A stretch of DNA of 64,000 bases from Lepidurus packardi (taxonomy: Eukaryota > Arthropoda > Branchiopoda > Notostraca > Triopsidae), in NCBI GenBank assembly GCA_023053545.1, contig JAKZAN010000068.1:146572-210571 (forward strand). The letters run 5' to 3'. The translations under genes and the position numbers were made by a program. The first letter of the stretch is position 1; every line of letters starts with the position of its first letter. This document shows positions 54,681-64,000 of this stretch, piece by piece. The notes under the pieces are model-generated. The model ran no database searches and had not been told where the DNA came from. It saw only the letters and a list, made by a program, of their open reading frames with translations.

Positions 54681-57600
54681 TAATTCATTACGGACTTAGT
54701 TAATCCATTACGGACTGAATTATTTTTTTACGTACTGAAGTTATTCCTTACGGACTGAATTAATTACTTACGGACTGAATTATTTCCTTACATACTGAAA
54801 TAATTCCTTACGGACTGAATTAATTCCTTACGGACTGAATTAATTCCTTAATTAATTCCTTACGGACTGAATTAATTTCATACGGACTGAATTAATTCAT
54901 TACGGACTTAATTAATCGATTACGGACTGAATTAATTCCTTACGGACTGAATTAATTCCTTACGGACTTAATTAATTCCTTACGTACTTAATTAATTCCT
55001 TACGGTCTGAATTAATTTCATACGGACTGAATTAATTCATTACGGACTTAATTAATCGATTACGGACTTAATTAATCCATTACAGACTGAATTAATTCCT
55101 TACGGACTGAATTAATTCCTTACGGATTTTATTAATTCCTTACGGACTGAATTAATTCCGTACGGATTTTATTAATTCCTTACGGACTGAATTTATTCAT
55201 TACGGACTTAATTAATCCATTACAGACTGAATTAATTCCTTACGGACTGAATTAATTCCTTACGGACTGAATTAATACCTTACGGACTGAATTAAATCCT
55301 TACGGACTGAACTAATTCCTTACGGACTGAATTAATTCCTTACGGACTGAATTAATTCCTTACTGACTGAATTATTTCCTTACATACTTAAATAATTCCT
55401 TACGGACTGAATTAATTCCTTACGGACTGAATTAATTCCTTACGGACTGAATTAATTCCTTACGGACTGAATTAATTCCTTACGTACTTAATTAATTCCT
55501 TACGGTCTGAATTAATTCCGTACGGATTTTACTAATTCCTTACGGACTGAATTAATTCATTACGGACTTAATTAATCCATTACGGACTGAATTATTTCCT
55601 TACGTACTGAAGTTATTCCTTACGGACTGAATTAATTCCTTATGGACTGAATTAATTCCTTAATTAATTCCTTACGGACTGAATTAATTTCATACGGACT
55701 GAATTAATTCCTTACGGACTGAATTAATTCCTTACGGACTGAATTAATTCCTTACGGACTGAATTAATTCCTTACGGATTTTATTAATTCCTTACGGACT
55801 GAATTAATTCCGTACGGATTTTATTAATTCCTTACGGACTGAATTTATTCATTACGGACTTAATTAATCCATTACAGACTGAATTAATTCCTTACGGACT
55901 GAATTAATTCCTTACGGACTGAATTAATACCTTACGGACTGAATTAAATCCTTACGGACTGAACTAATTCCTTACGGACTGAATTAATTCCTTACGGACT
56001 GAATTAATTCCTTACTGACTGAATTAAATCCTTACGGACTGAATTAATTCCTTACGGACTGAATTAATTCCTTTCGGACTTAGTTAATTCCTTACGTACT
56101 TAATTAATTCCTTACGGTCTGAATTAATTCCGTACGGATTTTATTAATTCCTTACGGACTGAATTAATTCATTTCGGACTTAATTAATCCATTTCGGACT
56201 GAATTATTTCTTTACGTACTGAAGTTATTCCTTACGGACTGAATTAATTACTTACGGACTGAATTATTTCCTTACATACTTAAATAATTCCTTACGGATT
56301 GAATTAATTCCTTACGGACTGAATTAATTCCTTAATTAATTCCTTACGGACTGAATTAATTTCATACGGACTGAATTAATTCCTTACTGACTGAATTAAT
56401 TCCTTACGGACTGAATTAATTCCTTACGGACTAAATTAATTCCTTACGGACTGAATTAATTCCTTACGGACTTAATTAATTCCTTACGTACTTAATTAAT
56501 TCCTTACGGTCTGAATTAATTCCGTACGGATTTTATTAATTCCTTACGGACTAAATTAATTCCTTACGGACTGAATTAATTCCTTACGGACTTAATTAAT
56601 TCCTTACGTACTTAATTAATTCCTTACGGTCTGAATTAATTCCGTACGGATTTTATTAATTCCTTACGGACTGAATTAATTCCTTACGGATTTTATTAAT
56701 TCCTTACGGACTGAATAAATTCCTTACGAACTGAATTAATTCCGTACGGATTTTATTAATTCCTTACGGACTGAATTTATTCATTACGGACTTAATTAAT
56801 CCATTACAGACTGAATTAATTCCTTACGGACTGAATTAATTCCTTACGGACTGAATTAATACCTTACGGACTGAATTAAATCCTTACGGACTGAATTAAT
56901 TCCTTACGGACTGAATTAATTCCTTACGGACTGAATTAATTCCTTACTGACTGAATTAATTCCTTACGGACTAAATTAATTCCTTACGGACTGAATTAAT
57001 ACCTTACGGACTGAATTAAATCCTTACGGACTGAATTAATTCCTTACGGACTGAATTAATTCCTTACGGACTGAATTAATTCCTTACTGACTGAATTAAT
57101 TCCTTACGGACTAAATTAATTCCTTACATACTGAAATAATTCCTTACGGACTGAATTAATTCCTTACGGACTGAATTAATTCCTTAATTAATTCCTTACG
57201 GACTGAATTAATTTCATACGGACTGAATTAATTCATTACGGACTTAATTAATCGATTACGGACTGAATTAATTCCTTACGGACTGAATTAATTCCTTACG
57301 GACTTAATTAATTCCTTACGTACTTAATTAATTCCTTACGGTCTGAATTAATTTCATACGGACTGAATTAATTCATTACGGACTTAATTAATCGATTACG
57401 GACTTAATTAATCCATTACAGACTGAATTAATTCCTTACGGACTGAATTAATTCCTTACGGATTTTATTAATTCCTTACGGACTGAATTAATTCCGTACG
57501 GATTTTATTAATTCCTTACGGACTGAATTTATTCATTACGGACTTAATTAATCCATTACAGACTGAATTAATTCCTTACGGACTGAATTAATTCCTTACG

Positions 57601-58180
57601 GACTGAATTAATACCTTACGGACTGAATTAAATCCTTACGGACTGAACTAATTCCTTACGGACTGAATTAATTCCTTACGGACTGAATTAATTCCTTACT
57701 GACTGAATTATTTCCTTACATACTTAAATAATTCCTTACGGACTGAATTAATTCCTTACGGACTGAATTAATTCCTTACGGACTGAATTAATTCCTTACG
57801 GACTGAATTAATTCCTTACGTACTTAATTAATTCCTTACGGTCTGAATTAATTCCGTACGGATTTTATTAATTCCTTACGGACTGAATTAATTCATTACG
57901 GACTTAATTAATCCATTACGGACTGAATTATTTCCTTACGTACTGAAGTTATTCCTTACGGACTGAATTAATTCCTTATGGACTGAATTAATTCCTTAAT
58001 TAATTCCTTACGGACTGAATTAATTTCATACGGACTGAATTAATTCCTTACGGACTGAATTAATTCCTTACGGACTGAATTAATTCCTTACGGACTGAAT
58101 TAATTCCTTACGGATTTTATTAATTCCTTACGGACTGAATTAATTCCGTACGGATTTTATTAATTCCTTACGGACTGAAT
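54681..58180 (+). repeat. 3,500-bp super-repeat, copy 2
   Basis: Heads at 54846, 55658, 56330, 57182 and 57994, each 3,500 bp after its counterpart. The join near 54,640-54,680 connects the start of a 672-bp block to the end of a 612-bp block through a shared CCGTACGG-ATTTT/plain stretch. This explains the short 352-bp interval 54494-54845. After 58,180 the 672-bp block continues normally. Confidence 0.9.
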
Positions 58181-58820
58181 TTATTCATTACGGACTTAAT
58201 TAATCCATTACAGACTGAATTAATTCCTTACGGACCGAATTAATTCCTTACGGACTGAATTAATACCTTACGGACTGAATTAAATCCTTACGGACTGAAC
58301 TAATTCCTTACGGACTGAATTAATTCCTTACGGACTGAATTAATTCCTTACTGACTGAATTAAATCCTTACGGACTGAATTAATTCCTTACGGACTGAAT
58401 TAATTCCTTTCGGACTTAGTTAATTCCTTACGTACTTAATTAATTCCTTACGGTCTGAATTAATTCCGTACGGATTTTATTAATTCCTTACGGACTGAAT
58501 TAATTCATTTCGGACTTAATTAATCCATTTCGGACTGAATTATTTCTTTACGTACTGAAGTTATTCCTTACGGACTGAATTAATTACTTACGGACTGAAT
58601 TATTTCCTTACATACTTAAATAATTCCTTACGGATTGAATTAATTCCTTACGGACTGAATTAATTCCTTAATTAATTCCTTACGGACTGAATTAATTTCA
58701 TACGGACTGAATTAATTCCTTACTGACTGAATTAATTCCTTACGGACTGAATTAATTCCTTACGGACTAAATTAATTCCTTACGGACTGAATTAATTCCT
58801 TACGGACTTAATTAATTCCT

Positions 58821-60060
58821 TACGTACTTAATTAATTCCTTACGGTCTGAATTAATTCCGTACGGATTTTATTAATTCCTTACGGACTAAATTAATTCCT
58901 TACGGACTGAATTAATTCCTTACGGACTTAATTAATTCCTTACGTACTTAATTAATTCCTTACGGTCTGAATTAATTCCGTACGGATTTTATTAATTCCT
59001 TACGGACTGAATTAATTCCTTACGGATTTTATTAATTCCTTACGGACTGAATAAATTCCTTACGAACTGAATTAATTCCGTACGGATTTTATTAATTCCT
59101 TACGGACTGAATTTATTCATTACGGACTTAATTAATCCATTACAGACTGAATTAATTCCTTACGGACTGAATTAATTCCTTACTGACTGAATTAATTCCT
59201 TACGGACTAAATTAATTCCTTACGGACTGAATTAATTCCTTACGGACTTAATTAATTCCTTACGTACTTAATTAATTCCTTACGGTCTGAATTAATTCCG
59301 TACGGATTTTATTAATTCCTTACGGACTGAATTAATTCCTTACGGATTTTATTAATTCCTTACGGACTGAATAAATTCCTTACGAACTGAATTAATTCCG
59401 TACGGATTTTATTAATTCCTTACGGACTGAATTTATTCATTACGGACTTAATTAATCCATTACAGACTGAATTAATTCCTTACGGACTGAATTAATTCCT
59501 TACGGACTGAATTAATACCTTACGGACTGAATTAAATCCTTACGGACTGAATTAATTCCTTACGGACTGAATTAATTCCTTACGGACTGAATTAATTCCT
59601 TACTGACTGAATTAATTCCTTACGGACTAAATTAATTCCTTACGGACTGAATTAATTCCTTACGGACTTAATTAATTCCTTACGTACCTAATTAATTCCT
59701 TACGGTCTGAATTAATTCCGTACGGATTTTATTAATTCCTTACGGACTGAATTAATTCCTTACGGATTTTATTAATTCCTTACGGACTGAATAAATTCCT
59801 TACGAACTGAATTAATTCCGTACGGATTTTATTAATTCCTTACGGACTGAATTTATTCATTACGGACTTAATTAATCCATTACAGACTGAATTAATTCCT
59901 TACGGACTGAATTAAATCCTTACGGACTGAATTAATACCTTACGGACTGAATTAAATCCTTACGGACTGAATTAATTCCTTACGGACTGAATTAATTCCT
60001 TACGGACTGAATTAATTCCTTACTGACTGAATTAAATCCTTACGGACTGAATTAATTCCT
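58821..60060 (+). repeat. 1,240-bp tandem duplication, copy 1
   Basis: This is 62 monomers with the order ACGTACTT, GGTCTG, CCGTACGG, ATTTT, ACTAAATT and so on. The rare ACGTACCTAA is at 59,681. A 420-bp internal repeat (about 59,201-59,620 and 59,621-60,040) lies inside. I found no difference from copy 2. Confidence 0.92.
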
Positions 60061-61300
60061 TACGTACTTAATTAATTCCTTACGGTCTGAATTAATTCCG
60101 TACGGATTTTATTAATTCCTTACGGACTAAATTAATTCCTTACGGACTGAATTAATTCCTTACGGACTTAATTAATTCCTTACGTACTTAATTAATTCCT
60201 TACGGTCTGAATTAATTCCGTACGGATTTTATTAATTCCTTACGGACTGAATTAATTCCTTACGGATTTTATTAATTCCTTACGGACTGAATAAATTCCT
60301 TACGAACTGAATTAATTCCGTACGGATTTTATTAATTCCTTACGGACTGAATTTATTCATTACGGACTTAATTAATCCATTACAGACTGAATTAATTCCT
60401 TACGGACTGAATTAATTCCTTACTGACTGAATTAATTCCTTACGGACTAAATTAATTCCTTACGGACTGAATTAATTCCTTACGGACTTAATTAATTCCT
60501 TACGTACTTAATTAATTCCTTACGGTCTGAATTAATTCCGTACGGATTTTATTAATTCCTTACGGACTGAATTAATTCCTTACGGATTTTATTAATTCCT
60601 TACGGACTGAATAAATTCCTTACGAACTGAATTAATTCCGTACGGATTTTATTAATTCCTTACGGACTGAATTTATTCATTACGGACTTAATTAATCCAT
60701 TACAGACTGAATTAATTCCTTACGGACTGAATTAATTCCTTACGGACTGAATTAATACCTTACGGACTGAATTAAATCCTTACGGACTGAATTAATTCCT
60801 TACGGACTGAATTAATTCCTTACGGACTGAATTAATTCCTTACTGACTGAATTAATTCCTTACGGACTAAATTAATTCCTTACGGACTGAATTAATTCCT
60901 TACGGACTTAATTAATTCCTTACGTACCTAATTAATTCCTTACGGTCTGAATTAATTCCGTACGGATTTTATTAATTCCTTACGGACTGAATTAATTCCT
61001 TACGGATTTTATTAATTCCTTACGGACTGAATAAATTCCTTACGAACTGAATTAATTCCGTACGGATTTTATTAATTCCTTACGGACTGAATTTATTCAT
61101 TACGGACTTAATTAATCCATTACAGACTGAATTAATTCCTTACGGACTGAATTAAATCCTTACGGACTGAATTAATACCTTACGGACTGAATTAAATCCT
61201 TACGGACTGAATTAATTCCTTACGGACTGAATTAATTCCTTACGGACTGAATTAATTCCTTACTGACTGAATTAAATCCTTACGGACTGAATTAATTCCT
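60061..61300 (+). repeat. 1,240-bp tandem duplication, copy 2
   Basis: It repeats copy 1 in register (ACGTACCTAA at 60,921, ACTGACTG at 60,421 against 59,181). The left neighbour differs (ACTGAA at 60,041, ACTTAA at 58,801), which sets the copy boundary. After 61,300 the sequence enters a TTTCGGACTTAG tail. Confidence 0.92.
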
Positions 61301-61457
61301 TACGGACTGAATTAATTCCTTTCGGACTTAGTTAATTCCTTACGTACTTAATTAATTCCTTACGGTCTGAATTAATTCCGTACGGATTTTATTAATTCCT
61401 TACGGACTGAATTAATTCATTACGGACTTAATTAATTCCTTACGGACTGAATTAATT

Positions 61458-62949
61458 CCTTAATTAATTCATTACGGACTTAATTAATCTATTACGGACT
61501 GAATTAATTCCTTACGGACTGAATTAATTCCTTACGGACTAAATTAATTCCTTACGGACTGAATTAATTCCTTACGGACTTAATTAATTCCTTACGTACT
61601 TAATTAATTCCTTACGGTCTGAATTAATTTCATACGGACTGAATTAATTCATTACGGACTTAATTAATCGATTACGGACTTAATTAATCCATTACAGACT
61701 GAATTAATTCCTTACGGACTGAATTAATTCCTTACGGATTTTATTAATTCCTTACGGACTGAATTAATTCCGTACGGATTTTATTAATTCCTTACGGACT
61801 GAATTTATTCATTACGGACTTAATTAATCCATTACAGACTGAATTAATTCCTTACGGACTGAATTAATTCCTTACGGACTGAATTAATACCTTACGGACT
61901 GAATTAAATCCTTACGGACTGAACTAATTCCTTACGGACTGAATTAATTCCTTACGGACTGAATTAATTCCTTACTGACTGAATTATTTCCTTACATACT
62001 TAAATAATTCCTTACGGACTGAATTAATTCCTTACGGACTGAATTAATTCCTTACGGACTGAATTAATTCCTTACGGACTGAATTAATTCCTTACGTACT
62101 TAATTAATTCCTTACGGTCTGAATTAATTCCGTACGGATTTTATTAATTCCTTACGGACTGAATTAATTCATTACGGACTTAATTAATCCATTACAGACT
62201 GAATTAATTCCTTACGGACTGAATTAATTCCTTACGGATTTTATTAATTCCTTACGGACTGAATTTATTCATTACGGACTTAATTAATCCATTACAGACT
62301 GAATTAATTCCTTACGGACTGAATTATTTCCTTACGGACTGAATTAATTCCTTACGGACTGAATTAATTCCTTACTGACTGAATTAATTCCTTACGGACT
62401 AAATTAATTCCTTACGGACTGAATTAATTCCTTACTGACTGAATTAAATCCTTACGGACTGAATTAATTCCTTACGGACTGAATTAATTCCTTTCGGACT
62501 TAGTTAATTCCTTACGTACTTAATTAATTCCTTACGGTCTGAATTAATTCCGTACGGATTTTATTAATTCCTTACGGACTGAATTAATTCATTACGGACT
62601 TAATTAATCCATTTCGGACTGAATTATTTCTTTACGTACTGAAGTTATTCCTTACGGACTGAATTAATTACTTACGGACTGAATTATTTCCTTACATACT
62701 GAAATAATTCCTTACGGACTGAATTAATTCCTTACGGACTGAATTAATTCCTTACGGACTGAATTAATTCCTTACGGACTTAATTAATTCCTTACGGTCT
62801 GAATTAATTCCGTACGGATTTTATTAATTCCTTACGGACTGAAATAATTCATTACGGACTTAATTAATCCATTACGGACTGAATTATTTCCTTACGTACT
62901 GAAGTTATTCCTTACGGACTGAATTAATTCCTTATGGACTGAATTAATT
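61458..62949 (+). repeat. 1,492-bp mosaic block
   Basis: The head is the CATT type with AATCTATT, otherwise confined to 16.4-27.6 kb. The body from about 61,617 follows the 46,122 block (second TTTCAT head, ACAGACTG, TTTATTCATT, TTATGG end). Near 62,341-62,420 the AATACC/AAATCC pair is replaced by an ACTGACTG/ACTAAATT stretch. Confidence 0.85.
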
Positions 62950-63741
62950 CCTTAATTAATTCCTTACGGACTGAATTAATTTCATACGGACTGAATTAAT
63001 TCCTTACGGACTGAATTAATTCCTTACGGACTGAATTAATTCCTTACGGACTGAATTAATTCCTTACGGATTTTATTAATTCCTTACGGACTGAATTAAT
63101 TCCGTACGGATTTTATTAATTCCTTACGGACTGAATTTATTCATTACGGACTTAATTAATCCATTACAGACTGAATTAATTCCTTACGGACTGAATTAAT
63201 TCCTTACGGACTGAATTAATACCTTACGGACTGAATTAAATCCTTACGGACTGAACTAATTCCTTACGGACTGAATTAATTCCTTACGGACTGAATTAAT
63301 TCCTTACTGACTGAATTAAATCCTTACGGACTGAATTAATTCCTTACGGACTGAATTAATTCCTTTCGGACTTAGTTAATTCCTTACGTACTTAATTAAT
63401 TCCTTACGGTCTGAATTAATTCCGTACGGATTTTATTAATTCCTTACGGACTGAATTAATTCATTTCGGACTTAATTAATCCATTTCGGACTGAATTATT
63501 TCTTTACGTACTGAAGTTATTCCTTACGGACTGAATTAATTCCTTACGGACTGAATTAATTCCTTACGGACTGAATTAATTCCTTACGGCCTGAATTAAT
63601 TCCGTACGGATTTTATTAATTCCTTACGGACTGAATTAATTCATTACGGACTTAATTAATCCATTACGGACTGAATTATTTCCTTACGTACTGAAGTTAT
63701 TCCTTACGGACTGAATTAATTCCTTACGGACTGAATTAATT
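62950..63741 (+). repeat. 792-bp chimeric block (672-type head, 412-type tail)
   Basis: From the head to about 63,530 the order equals the 672-bp blocks (TTTCAT, ATTTT, CTAATTCC, TTCATTTCGG, CCATTTCGG, ACGTACTGAAGTT). It then switches to the 412-type tail with GGCCTG near 63,588. Confidence 0.85.
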
Positions 63742-64000
63742 CCTTAATTAATTCCTTACGGACTGAATTAATTTCATACGGACTGAATTAATTCCTTACG
63801 GACTGAATTAATTCCTTACGGACTGAATTAAATCCTTACGGACTGAATTAATTCCTTACGGACTGAATTAATTCCTTACGGACTGAATTAATTCCTTACG
63901 GACTGAATTAATACCTTACGGACTGAATTAAATCCTTACGGACTGAATTAATTCCTTACGGACTGAATTAATTCCTTACGGACTGAATTAATTCCTTACT
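63742..64000 (+). repeat. Start of a 652-type block, cut by the window end
   Basis: The order TTTCAT, plain, plain, AAATCC, plain (three), AATACC, AAATCC matches the blocks at 43334, 45470 and 48026. As in those places, a 652-type block follows a 412-type tail. Confidence 0.85.

Larger units (their letters stand above)
58666..61457 (+). repeat. 2,792-bp interval, longest without a 12-bp unit
   Basis: This is 139 monomers between heads, expanded by the 1,240-bp duplication and nested 420-bp units. Its start copies the 852-bp block (heads 52830 and 56330). Its interior resembles 11.4-12.3 kb. Confidence 0.87.
255..63755 (+). repeat. 84 short 12-bp monomers marking HOR block heads
   Basis: Each is a monomer lacking 8 bp, giving CCTTAATTAATTCC. 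Positions of the first C are 255, 787, 1519, 2331, 2863, 3615, 4147, 4599, 5171, 5703, 6215, 7107, 7738, 8390, 9062, 9693, 10345, 11017, 12589, 13401, 14513, 15203, 15295, 15887, 16399, 17431, 17763, 18695, 19607, 20759, 21671, 22603, 22855, 23747, 23999, 24911, 25843, 26095, 26987, 27579, 28611, 30703, 31155, 31567, 32099, 33191, 35199, 36030, 36442, 37414, 38126, 38538, 38990, 39402, 40054, 40766, 41418, 41450, 42922, 43334, 43986, 45058, 45470, 46122, 47614, 48026, 48678, 49490, 50162, 50734, 51346, 52158, 52830, 53682, 54494, 54846, 55658, 56330, 57182, 57994, 58666, 61458, 62950 and 63742. Variants: CC replaced by AA at 9062 and 43986; AATA at 15203 and 15295; CCATAATT at 15887; CCTTCATT at 41450. 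The core creates a TTAATTAA palindrome. Confidence 0.95.
1..64000 (+). repeat. 20-bp tandem satellite array with higher-order structure
   Basis: The entire window is head-to-tail copies of ACGGACTGAATTAATTCCTT and its variants. The phase stays fixed over long stretches, and every shift is explained by 84 12-bp units plus five other short monomers (19, 19, 18, 16 and 19 bp). The deficits total 681 bases, and the phase difference between the first and last lines agrees modulo 20. All copies read in the same direction; I saw no inverted monomer. Recurrent variants, by their changed part, are ATTTTATT, AATAAATTCC, ACGAACTG, ACGTACTTAA, ACGGTCTG, AATACC, TTAAATCC, ACTGACTG, TCGGACTTAG, ACGTACTGAAGTT, ACATACTGAAATAA, TTTCAT, TTCATT, ACTTAATTAATCCATT, ACTAAATT and ACGGCCTG. 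They occur in a conserved order, which defines higher-order repeats. I do not recognise the family. Length and organisation suggest eukaryotic constitutive heterochromatin. Confidence 0.99.
1..64000. other. No coding or RNA genes in the window
   Basis: The consensus monomer carries TGA and TAA on the + strand and two TAA on the - strand. Because 20 is not a multiple of 3, the reading frame rotates and every frame meets each of these stops once per 60 bp. Open frames are therefore only tens of bases long except where variants remove a stop. ATG is absent from the consensus and appears only in variants such as TTATGG and GGAATGAA. No tRNA, rRNA, transposon terminus, poly(A) retrocopy or unique sequence interrupts the array. 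Any short open frame here is a by-product of the repeat. Confidence 0.97.

Noticed and set aside
43863-54729. Seven-T runs as RNA polymerase III terminators
   Set aside because: No A/B box promoter or RNA gene lies upstream. The run comes from a single C-to-T change in a satellite monomer.
1-64000. CRISPR array
   Set aside because: There are no unique spacers. Repeat follows repeat directly with a 20-bp period, and the variants are point changes of the same unit.
1-64000. Yeast-type long telomeric repeat (ACGGATTT start resembles some budding-yeast telomere units)
   Set aside because: The resemblance is limited to a few bases of one variant. The unit lacks a G-rich strand, and the array has internal higher-order repeats and dozens of inherited variants, which telomerase copying would not give.
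1-64000. Plasmid or phage iterons / replication origin
   Set aside because: Iteron clusters are short. Here 64 kb contains nothing but repeats and no replication gene.
1-64000. Short open reading frames
   Set aside because: Stops recur in each frame every 60 bp because of the rotating 20-bp period, and start codons exist only in rare variants.
1-64000. Homeodomain-like TAATTA sites as regulatory elements
   Set aside because: The motif is part of almost every monomer and no gene is present. Its occurrence reflects the repeat composition, and no specific regulatory site can be argued.

Overview
The whole window is one uninterrupted tandem satellite array. It is built from a 20-bp monomer, ACGGACTGAATTAATTCCTT (about 35% GC), repeated roughly 3,230 times in a single orientation from base 1 to base 64,000. 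I see no protein gene, RNA gene, transposon, unique spacer or other non-satellite DNA, and the array continues past both window edges. This points to eukaryotic heterochromatin (centromeric, pericentromeric or subtelomeric) assembled from long reads. I do not recognise the monomer and cannot name the organism from sequence alone.

The array has several layers. (1) The monomer consists of two overlapping 10-bp dyads: GAATTAATTC, a perfect palindrome, and TCCTTACGGA, which one recurrent T-to-G variant turns into the perfect palindrome TCCGTACGGA. (2) About a dozen diagnostic variants follow each other in a fixed order, forming higher-order repeats (HORs). (3) A 12-bp short monomer, an 8-bp internal deletion giving CCTTAATTAATTCC, occurs 84 times and marks the head of each HOR block, so blocks are 20n+12 bp long (412, 452, 532, 652, 672, 812, 852, 892, 912, 932 bp and others). 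(4) Blocks are grouped into super-repeats of 1,955, 3,240, 2,136, 3,500 and 1,240 bp that are tandemly duplicated and often almost identical.

Layout: 1-6.49 kb, family A with four near-identical 532-bp HORs and an ACGTTCTGAACTTC marker found nowhere else in the window. 6.49-7.1 kb, a transition zone of consensus-like monomers with scattered private changes. 7.1-11.2 kb, a 1,955-bp super-repeat in two copies. 11.2-16.4 kb, a 420-bp duplication, a roughly 1.1-kb repeat pair and an irregular zone. 16.4-28.6 kb, a subfamily whose 12-bp unit is fused directly to a CATT monomer, including the 3,240-bp duplication. 28.6-42.5 kb, mixed 412/452/652/712-bp blocks with 60, 100, 640 and 520-bp local duplications. 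42.5-46.7 kb, a 2,136-bp duplication. 46.7-51.2 kb, 412/652/812/672-bp blocks. 51.2-58.2 kb, a 3,500-bp duplication. 58.8-61.3 kb, a 1,240-bp duplication. 61.3-64 kb, mosaic blocks joining types seen elsewhere.

Nothing here is a gene system. The biological content is the recombination record: exact-register unequal crossovers, nested diagnostic substitutions, chimeric blocks and long-range copies up to 48 kb apart. All lengths, identities and positions were read by eye. The phase bookkeeping closes: 84 eight-base deficits plus nine bases from five other short monomers total 681, and the observed phase change across the window is 681 modulo 20.
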